A DNA stretch of 64,000 bases, taken from positions 19,100,501 through 19,164,500 of the forward strand of contig NC_030853.1 of NCBI RefSeq assembly GCF_000208745.1, read 5' to 3'. Made by a program: the position numbers and the translations under genes. Numbering within the stretch: position 1 is the stretch's first letter; every line of letters starts with the position of its first letter. This document shows, one piece after another, positions 36,480-47,548 of this stretch. This DNA is from Theobroma cacao. Its lineage: Eukaryota > Streptophyta > Magnoliopsida > Malvales > Malvaceae. The notes under the pieces were generated by a model. That model did no database searches and had not been told where the DNA came from. It was given only the letters and a program-made list of their open reading frames with translations.

Positions 36480-39400
36480 GAAAAATCCGCGGAGTTGGGC
36501 TGGCCAATTGAGACCCAGCCCCAATATAATGGGCCAACAGGGAATCCGTTATCCAAATCACCACAAAAATAAAAGGAAAAGGAAAGAAAAAAACAAAACC
36601 CCCATGAATTTAGAGACTCGGAAAACCATGACAGTTTGTTTCAGTTGCATGCTTTAAAGATTTTGGTTTTGGTTGTCTCTGTTACATTCCTTCAAAGGTT
36701 TTCCCTGCTTTGTTCTTCTTTTCTCTGCTTTTTTATTTTGACAAATTATATATGTTAAGTTCATTTCTATTCTGTTTTCTTTTTATTGCTACAATAAATA
36801 TCCACTCTTTGTTTCCTTTTGGGTCTGAACAAAATCTAATCTTCATAGCTTTATACTTGAATTTGATCCCATTAGTTGAACTCATTCATTTTTTTGAAAA
36901 ATCAATGTGGGTTTTCTTTTTGAACTCTCGTTGTTATTCATTAGCTATAAAGCGAGGAATCTAAGGTTTTCTCTTTTTCTTTTGGGGCCAGATTACACCA
37001 AGTTTTCCCTTGCTGTTGAATGCTGCATTTGTGGGGGTTAAAGGGAGATTCTAAGTTGAGGTGATTCTCAAAACTTTAACTAGATTCATTTTTGTTTGTC
37101 TGCTAGTTTGTCTATGCTGTTCCTTTGCTTAAAATCCTTACGTTTTTTGATATTATAGTGCTATTGTCTTAATCAATGCAATTATCGATAATCTGTGATT
37201 ATAGGGTGAAGACGTTATAGGCCTCCTGGAACCCAATGGTTGTAAAACTTATTGTAACTCTAGGTAGTTTTTCATAATGCTTTTAAAGTTAAATCAAGTA
37301 CTGATCAAAACTTATATGCACATATGTATGTATGTGTGTGAAACATAACTTATGTTTCATATAAAGACATGTATGCTTTGCCAATATAAGGAGAGTCAAA
37401 GTTGCAAGTATAGGTCCTTAAGCATGCGGACAATATTGTTTTTGACTGTTAAATTGAAGGTAATTAAGAATCGGCAGTTCCCAACTTTCCAGACAGGAGT
37501 TGGAATTGTTTGAGGAAAGCTCTTGAAATGGCACATTATAGGGTGCAACTTTGGGATCAAGCTGACAATCTAGAATGCACTAATGAAGTAAAGTAAAGTT
37601 TGATATTTTTATATAAGTTTGGTGAGTTCCAACATTCTTGAGGGACAACAAATGAACAAACCAGTGGTGGTGATGGAACAGGATCAACTAACACCAGCAA
37701 CGGCGAGGCCATAGAATTAGGGGCCTTTTGATAGCTTGAACAATTTTTAGAATAATTCTCAGTGTTTCATTATTAGGATTTTGTAGTAGAAGGTTGTTGA
37801 GCTCATACTTTATGTTGTACGAGATTGAAACTCTCTAAGATTAGCAGTTCTTGTTCCAATTAATGTTTCATGTATAGAAAATTTATGGTCTTTATTGTAT
37901 CCATTTGGAAGTTATGGATTAACAACTAAACTATAGAATTAAGGTTATTAAACTTAGCTGATAGTTGGAAATATGATCTATTGTGCTGGTGATATTGTAT
38001 ATCAGTACAAACCCACTGAAGCTAAGCGGAGAACATTAGGCAGCTCAGGCCAGCCTTGCTGATAATGTATACATTGCTAGGCATACCAACCAATAGATAA
38101 ATTTTTAGAGGTTAAGTTCCAAATTGCATAGTGCTTTTTATGCAGATATGCATTTTAAAATATTACTTTTCATCCTTTTTATTCAATTTTTATGTTCTAT
38201 AAAAGCTCTCTATAAAATTCTTGCATGTAGTGACAGGTTTAGCTTTTTAGACAACCATTTTCAATTTTACTATCCATTTTAGCAGTGAGTTCATTGGCAA
38301 TGTGGTATTCCTTTTTTTCTTTTTGACATGCAATGCTGTAATTATCTATCACAGAAAATAAATTTCACGTTCAAGATAGATTTCTTTTCAGATCTCTTTT
38401 TCTGGAAAATTTTTAGGTGTTATAGAGCGCATCTTATGTTTACATTCTAATTAGTTTATGTTGAAGTTAGTTCAAGTCTAATAATGTTCTTTGATTTCTG
38501 AAATTTTACTTGTAGTGCTCTAATTAGAGCATTTCAACCTTAAACTGGACTTCTAGATTAAATGAACTAATTATAGAGGAAAATGCTTTTATCATACTTT
38601 ACTTTCTTGCTTGTTGGAATCTGCCGAGGTGTAAATTGGGTCAAGTGATGAAAGTTAGTGATGGAAGAGGATGGTTTCTGGAGATGAAATAGGAAGAGGT
38701 TCTGCCTCACCTGTTGCAAATTGTGGTCTTAATTTGCCTGGCTGTGGGTGAAAATGTCATGATGCAATCACAACAAATATGGATGCTGAAATTGTCAATA
38801 ACTTGCCTAACCTCTTTTTGCTAAGGGCTTTGCTTATTCTAATGGTGTCATAGCCGATGGACATTCACAACCTAGTCCATGTAGATTATTGCTACTGCAG
38901 TATGGTGGCATGGTAGGTGATTTTTAGGCTGATCATTAGCCAATCTTGTACGTTTCTAAGTCTGTTACGCTTTCCCCTGGTTATAATGCTTGGGCTAAAA
39001 AGGATGGTGTTTGCCATCATTCATTTTTATATGAGAGTGCAACAGGGAGATCTTCCATGTATAATGAAATGATACAATGACAAGAATGAGGATCTATGCT
39101 GATAATGATGGTTGAACCTTCAAACTCTGTTCATGGCCTTAATGAAGTTCCAATTAGATAAAAGAAAATAAAATTCCCATTGAGAAAAAGGTATTGTTGA
39201 TGATAAAGTCAATGAAATTATTGCTGAACAAGCTAGTTTTGATAAAAGCTTGTAAAGAGTTCCACTAACTTATCTGGCATTAAAGCTTGTCAACTACCTT
39301 TAGGAGCTCAATTACTGCAAATTTGATAAGTAACATAAATCCTCTTGGAATTTAAAAGAAACTTCAAAATACTAAAATGGGAAAATTTTCCATACTTTTA

Positions 39401-41566
39401 TTTGAGACTCATTACATATGTTGAATTGGCGGAACAAGATTCAAGCATGGTGATTTAGATATGTTTCCATCCTTTAGAATTTTTGCATGAATGACCACTG
39501 CAAGAGCTAATCCCTTGCCATACTGCTTTTTGGTCTAAAAATTTTTCACTGGACCTGACATTTATCTAGTCAACAACTTTTACTTGTTAGATACATAATG
39601 CACTCTAATCTTGTTACTAATGAAAATAAGAAACGCGGATGAGCCTTGTTAAGAAATTTAAAAACATAGTAGTCATGTTAATTGAGGTTTTTTGTGTTCG
39701 GCCTTCTTTAAATAATTAATTAGATACAACAGAAATTTGAACTTCCTTTCATTCTCTTTTTTCACCCCAATCATGTGCTGTAAAGAAAAGTCTTCCTTTT
39801 GATGGAATGCAAATTTATATTCCAAGAATGCTTCGTCCTTGTCATTAGCATGATTTTCAATTCCACTTATTTCATTCCAGTTGTTCAAGGACGCTGAATT
39901 TGGGCTCCATGTGGTGTGAGCTTTTGTTATTAATGACCACTTGATAACCACTATGTCTTTCTGAGGTTTTACTGTAAGTCGATGCTGAGATAATACTTCT
40001 TTTCAGATCAATAATTTTCTTTGTTGAAGTATTTAGGAAACTTATTGGTTTTTTCTATGTCCAAAATGCTTGATTTTGTTAATGATACTTCACTGTTGTT
40101 TTACTTGTCCTCTGCTTACGCTCTTGTATTGGTTTGCCACTGCTAGATATAAATGCTGCTAAATCTCAGTTTCAATAAATTATTCAGTCAGCAAGAGCAA
40201 AATAGCTTGCTTCTTTAAGTGAAAATAGACCTCTATAACAGAGATTAATGTGAGCAGGTAACCAAAAAAAATGAAAAGTTATACCAAAGTGGCAAAATTT
40301 AGTATATCAAAGTTTGGTTGATCATTGATTGAAGAGTATGTAAACATAGTGTTTATAATCAATAGGTGGAATGCTATAGAGTTTATAAGTGCTATAAATG
40401 CTAAAAAGGCCAAGGCTATAGTAGGTAAATGAGGATGATAGGATGAATATGTGGAAATACAAGAATATCTAAACATAAGAAATATATGCATCTATTAGAA
40501 GTTTGAATTAAATTAATCAAGGGAAGGAGTTTCTAATGATATGACATCAAGGAGCCAGTGACTAGACAAAGAGGATATTATAAGTACATCAGGGAGAGAT
40601 GAGTTTTGTTAAGCATTAAAAATAATATGATAGCTTGGGTTAGCAAATTATAGGGCTGCAACCTAATGGCAAAAAAATTACAGGCTGCTTATCCAGTTTA
40701 TAGGATTATAACTTTAAAACCATCAAAGAGAGATGAACCAAACTTAATAATAGGTGGCTGTATGATATACTTTGAGAAATTTTATTATCAAGGGGGACTT
40801 GAGAAATATTTGACGAGGGGAAACCAAAATAATTTTGCTACTTTATAACATTTTATTATACTCTGAATGGAAGGTTGGGACTCTACAATTGCCATGAATG
40901 ATTGAGATGAGATATGTTGATGGACCAAATTTAAGAACCCGTCATAAAGTTTCATCATTCTTGTTGTTAGTTAAACAGCCAAAAGAATCCTTTAGGTTGA
41001 GCCAAATCCTAGAATTACTTCGGCATACATGGTAGTTTAGGCACATTAATTGCTTTTTACTGTGGCATGGCATGAGTACATTAGCAAGGCAGATTGGGCA
41101 TATCGTTTGCTTTGTAAAAACAAGCTTCTTGTGAGCTACTTCATTTTATGCTCCAAAATAATCTCATACTTTTTGAAAATTATAGTAATAAGAGTCATAC
41201 TATTTGGAGCAAAAGTGAATTCTAGATATTTATACAATGGTCAAATGTTTGGAGGATTTCACAAGATTTATATATATATATATGGTTACATGGATACAGC
41301 GAACCAATGTTGCTAGTGGATGAGGAATCTAAATAAAGCTCTATCTAGGAAGATGTAAGTTATGGAACATTCATTCTTAAGAAGTCTATTATGACCTAGC
41401 ATATCATGGTTCTTTTTTTGAATTATTTGCATTTTTAATCCTTGATGGCATGAAGATAATTTTTGACAATGCTTTTTGGTTTGAGAGATGTCAGAGGATT
41501 TGCATGTTATTTTGAAGAGGACATTTGATTATGAGTATCTAATATCTATTAATCTCACGAGTATCA
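36480..41566. other. Gene-poor stretch with scattered coding-like traces
   Basis: TGGGCT (about 36496) and TGGGCC (about 36531) motifs followed by T-rich, intron-like DNA look like a plus-strand promoter and 5' UTR. No intact reading frame follows. Between 38640 and 39170 short plus-strand phrases (GFAYSNGVIADGHSQPS, TLSPGYNAWAKKDGVCHHSF) appear in shifting frames, as in a decayed exon. I do not recognise the family. Confidence 0.4.
41562..41566. repeat. Target-site duplication of copia element B, left copy
   Basis: TATCA abuts the 5' LTR and is repeated at 43597-43601 after the 3' LTR. Confidence 0.75.
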
Positions 41567-43596
41567 TGTTGAGTTTTGATTTGATTAGAATTCAGGATCG
41601 CATCTGATTAGGATTCTAGTTTGTGTACAACATTAAGTAGTTATATAGTTTTAAACTTCTTGTCCCACATCAAGTCCCCACTTGTATTTTACTTTGGACG
41701 TTTTACTATAAAAGTGCTTCTCTAGGCTTTAGAAGTTGTGTAGTGCTTTTAAGAGCCCTAAAAGGGGAATAATTTGTAACTCTGTCGTTTACTCCAAGTG
41801 GAGTTAGAGTTCTTATGAAACTATTAAGAGAAGGTGTGCAAGGGAGCTTCGAGTTGGTTTGGGAATCCTTTGGGTGAGATTTTATTGTATTTTAATTTTT
41901 CAATAATAGAATAATTATATCACTTCGTGGACATAGACATGTGGTCGAAACCACGTAAATTTTTATGTTTTCTATTTACTTGATTTCTTTATGATTTTTC
42001 TTTTATTGTTTCCAGGGAATTTTCCAATAATTGGTGGTAGAGTTTTAGGTTTGGTAAATCAAGATTTAACAAACGATGTTGAAAGATACTCGTTTTAGGA
42101 ATTCCTTTATTGAGAAGTTTAACAACAAAACTAGTTTCACATAGTGGTAGAGAAGGATAAAACCATTTATTGTGCAACAAGCCTTGGTGCGTCTCTTGTA
42201 AGGGTGGGAGAAAGGACAACCAGATGACATGAAGAATGTTGAATGGATAGAGTTGGAGGCAAGGTGTGTTAGCACTATTCGACTTTGCACCTAGGATAGC
42301 ATGTTTAATCATGCTAGTGATGAGAAATCTGCTCTAGAGTTATAGACGAAGTTAAAGAAAATTTATTTGGTAAAAACAAGTTGTAGCTTAGACAAAAATT
42401 GTATCCTAGAACATGAAGGAGAGTGGAGATCTCATGAAGCCTATGAATGAGTTCGACGGGATCATTGATTGGTTGAAGACGATTGACATATAGTGGAGGA
42501 AAAGGAGAAGGCATTATCATTCCTCGCAATGTTTTCAAACTCTTATAAGTTATTTGTGGAATCTTTGATTTGCAAGAAGGATACAATAATGTTAAAGCAA
42601 GCATAAGCAGTGTTGGTGTTTTGTGAAATCTGAAAGAAAAATAAGAAAGAAGATAGAGATTCGGTTGACTTAGCATTGGTGGTTGAGAGTCGAAAGAACA
42701 AGTCAACTGAAAAGGGATCTAAAGGTGGCAAGTCTAGATCTGTTAATGTTTAGTTTTTTCAATGCAAATGGTAAGGACATATTTATCTAGATTATCCTAC
42801 AAATGAAGGTAATGGAAACAAAAGTTAGTGTACTCTTGTTATCAATGATGATTATGATATAATCCTCGTGATTTTTAAAGGTATGGATGGAAATTATAGT
42901 GATGGTTGGTGTTTAGTTTCTACTTGTGTTAGTCAGATATGTTCTTGAGGGAATGATTTTAATTTAGTTTAAGAACGGCTGATCTGGTTGAGAATTTGAC
43001 TTTAAGCATAAGTTAATTGTGAATGTTAAGGGCATCGGAGTTGTGAGAATCAAAATGTTTGATGAGACTGTCCACTCTTTGGTGGTTTGGCCTATGCTCC
43101 AAAGATGTGTAAGAATCTAATATCTTTGTGCCTAATAGACACTTGAGTGTATGAATATTTTGCTGAAGGTGGAGTGATAAAAGTCACACAAGAAATCATG
43201 CCTGATGAGAAGGAATTTGCAATGGTTTGTATCATATAGAAGGTGATGCCTCAAAAGGATGGGAACAGTGTACAAGAAATGGTAGCTAACACTGCTGTTG
43301 GCTCTCAAAAGCATTATAGAGAATGAGCGTCTTGTAACTATATCTTTACTCTAGGTGGAGCTAAAGTGGGTATGGGTGAATGTTCTAGTGAGGCTATTGA
43401 GAGAGTATGTACCATGGGGCTTTGGGTTGATTTGAGAAATCAAGAAAAGAGGTTTTTATTGTACTTCCATTTCTCAATAATAGAAAAATTATTTCATTAT
43501 GTGGATGTAAGCAAGGATTGACACACGAATTGTGTTTTTAGTTTACTTGATTTTTCTATTATTTTCCTTTGTTGTTTTTTAGGCAATTTCCCAACA
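41567..43596 (+). mobile_element. Ty1/copia element B, internally deleted, with 5-bp duplication
   Basis: A 2,030-bp element lies between TATCA repeats. The 5' LTR covers 41567-42029 (TGTTGAGTTTTGATTTG to TTTTCCAATA), with TATA TTACTATAAAAGTGC near 41705. A decayed primer site follows (TTGGTGGTAGAG). Gag debris spans about 42060-42740 (KNVEWIELEARCVSTIRLC, LAMFSNSYKLFVESLICKKD). A zinc knuckle trace is near 42760 (FFQCKW-GHIYLDYP), with protease-region text at about 43015-43150. A truncated 3' LTR ends CAATTTCCCAACA at 43596. Integrase, RT and RNase H are gone. Many stops occur; the long minus-strand frames here are antisense artefacts. Confidence 0.8.
43330..43596 (+). repeat. Truncated 3' LTR of copia element B
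   Basis: It aligns with the R/U5 part of the 5' LTR: ACTCTAGGTGGAGCTAAAG, TTTCTCAATAATAGAAAAAT and TTTACTTGATTTTT all have counterparts at 41780-42000. The U3 part is missing. Confidence 0.7.
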
Positions 43597-45553
43597 TATC
43601 AAATATCTAGTAATCTCATGCACCTTCGTCAATTGGGAATCTCATTCCCACTTTAGAAGGTGCTAACCTATATCCTTAATTAGTCAAGATCATGTTAATT
43701 GTAATTTGGCAGAGAAATACAATCATTTATTTACAAAGAATCTTGTAAGCGGGTACCATATAAGATATTAAAGATGTTTAGGCATCCCATTCTTAGATCA
43801 TTTATCTAGGAATAGAATACACAGAGGTCATCTTCATTATCCCAAACAATCATGCCTTTTTCTTTATTTAACAAAAATAATTTAGTACTTAAAATGTAAC
43901 GTATTATAACTGACTGATGTTAAACTAGGTCCAATTTAGTGTTATTTCCTAAGAACTAATAAGGCCATTTTTAGTATGGGACGTAGTAATGCAATAGAAA
44001 GGCTTTTCACTTTTGTGCTACAAGACTAACTGATACTAAATGGTGATGAGCTGAAGTTAATCTGACATTTTGAGAAAGCTTCTATGTTCACAGTACAATT
44101 TCTGGCTCACTTGATTCCTTTAATTTTAAGATACTTAGCTTCAGTTTCTTTGTTGAACATCTGCCAATGTTAATTGATATAGGAATTTAAAGTGTAAATT
44201 TGAATACATAGGTGCAACTGTAGCATTACGAAGACAGAAAGAGGTTAACCAATTTAGCCCTTAGAAAGTGAATTTTAAAGTGAATACCAAGAAAACCTAT
44301 TGGTTGGCAAGATTTCCACTAAACTAAACCTGGAACTTATTTTCTCAGTCATAATTGACTGTGTTGTCAGAGGAGTATCAGTCTCAAAACTGACAGACAT
44401 CTGCTGTATTACGATTACCTTAACTCAGTAGCTTAATTGCAGAAGCTTGTGAAATATATTAAAACATTGACTGCTTCTGGTTAATTATAGGGACTAGAGG
44501 CCTCAAAAGAAACAATGAAGAATCTTTGTGTAAATGAGTGAAGGTGAAGCAATGATGACGAACATTTGACATATCAGAAGTTTGATATTTTGAGGGCCCG
44601 AGGATCAGGTTGGAGCTTGTGTAAAAATAAGCTTTAACTGGGCACCAAACTTTTGAGCTAGTGAACAAGGACCTCCACAAACCTTTCCACTTTCCATGGC
44701 TGGACTTTGTTCTCGCATATCTTTTGCTTTGTAAAAAGCGCAAAGTGCAATCTGCTTTTCCTATAGGGTTCTACTGTCAGTGCACACTTCACTTCTGAAT
44801 TTTCCCCTTTCTCTTTTCTTCTTTTTGTTTGTGTGAACACATGGAATAAATGTCCCTCCTGTTCAAGGGCTGAAGATCATTTATTGTTGGTTGAGAGGCT
44901 GTAACATTGATTCAACATAAAAATATCTTTGGTAATTTAATTGCTCCTACCAGGTTTTGCTACTTTTCTTAGTCATCCTGTGAGTCAATTTACGTTTATT
45001 TGAGGGATATATTAGCGAAAATTTAGCAGTTTTAAGACATCCTTCAGACTTCATTTTTGTTGATGACATATATTTTGGCATATATTTCACCATGTGGATA
45101 TATTTGGTGGCATAATATTTGTGAACATTTAAAAGCATGAAGCTAAAGCCAATGCTTGCCTAGTAGAGAAATTGACAAAAGATGCATGTGACATGAACCA
45201 ATAGAATCAAGCATGCTCAAGTTAGAATACTACAGATTGTAAGTTAAGAGGGTACCACTGTTGTGGGTAAAGTGATAGCTCCCTTGACAATGTTATGTGT
45301 TTCTTTACATGTGGCTGAACTTTGTTTCCTTTACACATATCCTTCAGAAAGTGAAAAAAGCGCAGCATTCTTTATTAAAGGTTAATGAGAGCCTACCTTT
45401 CTTTTGTTGAATAACACCTTGAACTTGGCTTTTCATTCCACTCAATCGAAAAACTCTGGACACCTTCAATGAAAGGCTGAGGAGTCAACCTGTCTACATC
45501 ATAATCCTAGCCATCCACTGTCAGAGTGGGTGACCATACGGTCTCATTAACAA
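43597..45553. other. Intergenic, nothing recognised
   Basis: It begins with the right TATCA duplication copy (43597-43601). No supported gene in the rest. Confidence 0.5.
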
Positions 45554-46020
45554 ATGAGAATCTTGATTGAAATGCTTACTGTATGGAAAAAAGCACTGAT
45601 ACTTGACAAATGGCATTGCAGATATGGATACTTCAAAGCCTCTAAGATCAAGGAGGACCTCGACTTTAAAAGTAAAAAGGCTCACCAAAGGCTGATGATA
45701 TTCACAGAATGCAACAGGTATGATCCACTGCGGCCATGAATTAAGGTCCTCCAATAACCCTTTGATATCCTATCTGTTGTAATGTTGTCTTTTTGTCATT
45801 TGTAGATGACAGAAAAAGGAGAATTATGCTTTTGTTAGAGCTTTTAATGTTTCAGGAGTATATATGCTATTTGGAGCAGGAGGCAACTTTTCCACCGTTT
45901 TCCCTGCTACATGACAGAGAAGTTGTTGACTACGTACAATGGTGCCTACATGATCATTACCATGAAGATTGGCACCAAGATGATACCAATGGTATATACA
46001 ATAACCCTCTTCTAGAATGA
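45554..46020 (+). pseudogene. Unidentified exon-like pair
   Basis: I do not recognise this. A 61-residue frame starts at ATG 45554 and is rich in charged residues (KASKIKEDLDFKSKKAHQR). It meets a good donor, AACAG|GTATGA, at 45717/45718. An 88-bp intron-like piece ends TCATTTGTAG at 45805. A second frame then runs to TAG/TGA near 46020 with EYICYLEQEATFPPF and DHYHEDWHQDD. Joining at these sites does not keep one frame: an immediate TGA results. So either the splice sites are wrong or the gene is broken. The AT-rich surroundings and lack of upstream exons favour a relic. Confidence 0.3.
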
Positions 46021-47548
46021 TTGTCTCGGTCCAATTTTTCTCTAAATACTGTACCGAACAGAGTCAGATTGGCAATTGAGCTCAGTATATGCTTCTGTTG
46101 CGTGCTCACAAGTGTTGCTTTTTCAACTTTTAATCCAAGTTCCAAATTGTGCAATTTTAATCGTACAAATGGGCATGTAGCAAACCTGAAGCTTTGTTAA
46201 TGTAAATTTCCTGGTCTTGAGAAAGGATGGATTGCCACATATGCTTTACATTGTTCTGAGATATTGGTTACTGAAACCAAGGAATCTCAATCGATGATAT
46301 ACATTTGTGTAGAATAATGCTTTCTGAATATTCTATTAGAAGCATTAGTAGATGCTTTTATATTTCTGTCTAATGTAAGGTAAAAGCCATATGATGATTG
46401 TTCTTATTACTGAAAAGCAGAATAGATGAGATTCCTATAATCTTTAGCTTAATACCTACTGATAAGCAAATTATCTACACGTTATGTCCAATCTGGTGGG
46501 GGAATACATGTGGCTGGACTTACAGGATATTGCCTGTGGGACTTTCCTTGTAAAGCAAAGATCCCCCTTCTTGCATATTAAAGCTAAACCCTTTTTTTTT
46601 TTTGAAACACTTCTGTTACTGACCCGTCTTTAATGTTGTTTTAATGGCTACGTCAATTTCCTTTACCCTAATAGATGGATTAAATGAAATTATTCAAGGT
46701 TGCATTAGGCACCAGTTACTGATTGTTCAGTAGATTAACATGAGTAGATTATTATTGTTCAATCATATGAGCAAGAGGATTCTCAATGCCTTGTAGGAAT
46801 AGCAGTGGAACATGCGGCATTCGGTTCAAAGGACCTGATTATTCTCTAATCTGTGTACCTTTCATTCTCTCTCATTTTCATAGCCAGAGTTCCCTTTAAT
46901 ATTTCTGTTTACCCTTGGTATAACTTCTGAATTACGTGATTATCAGGAAAAAGGAAAAAAAAAAGGCCACATCCAAGTTGCGTTTTCTTTTTTGGATAGA
47001 CACTTTTCTGCTTGTCTAAGGTGGTGCATATGGAATCTTCAGCCAGAGAAAAAGAATGGGGCGAGCCAAAAGGCCCCTCGAGCGTTCGAATAATCTTCCA
47101 AGAAGAAGCTGGCAGTTTTGTTATCGGATCCCTCTCATCATTCACCGCCTTCTTGCTGGACTTCGCTCTTTTTTCCCCCAGAAACGGGTTTATGGCGAAT
47201 TCTCTTTTCTTAAAGGTCAGTACAGTAGGCCATCCATTTACTATGGAAGCCTTTGATGTTTTATTTCTTTCTCTATCAACCAAATATTTGAAATTGAAAC
47301 AAAAGATGGAACACCAAGAAAAGGATAATTGTAATTGCAAAGCACTAAATTCCAAAATTATAGATATACATGCATTTACAAGATAGCATCATCTAGACAA
47401 TCAACAAAATTACTAAACATATACTATCTAATTGATTCAGACCAATTAGATTGAAAAAGATACAGTATCAGCATTAGAGCTTTACTATCAACTCGTACAA
47501 TTCTCATCTATAGAGGTTTCTGTTTCCTTTTTCATTTTCTCACTGCAT
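46021..47548. other. Intergenic, with a GC-richer block at 46990-47260
   Basis: Mostly AT-rich. A 270-bp block is clearly richer in G+C and open on both strands (plus 47012-47386, minus 46909-47355). Neither frame matches a family I know. The right part is the 3' UTR region of the COL gene. Confidence 0.45.

Noticed and set aside
42314..42706. 130-residue minus-strand frame with hydrophobic stretches
   Set aside because: It is antisense to the decayed Gag of the plus-strand copia element at 41567-43596.
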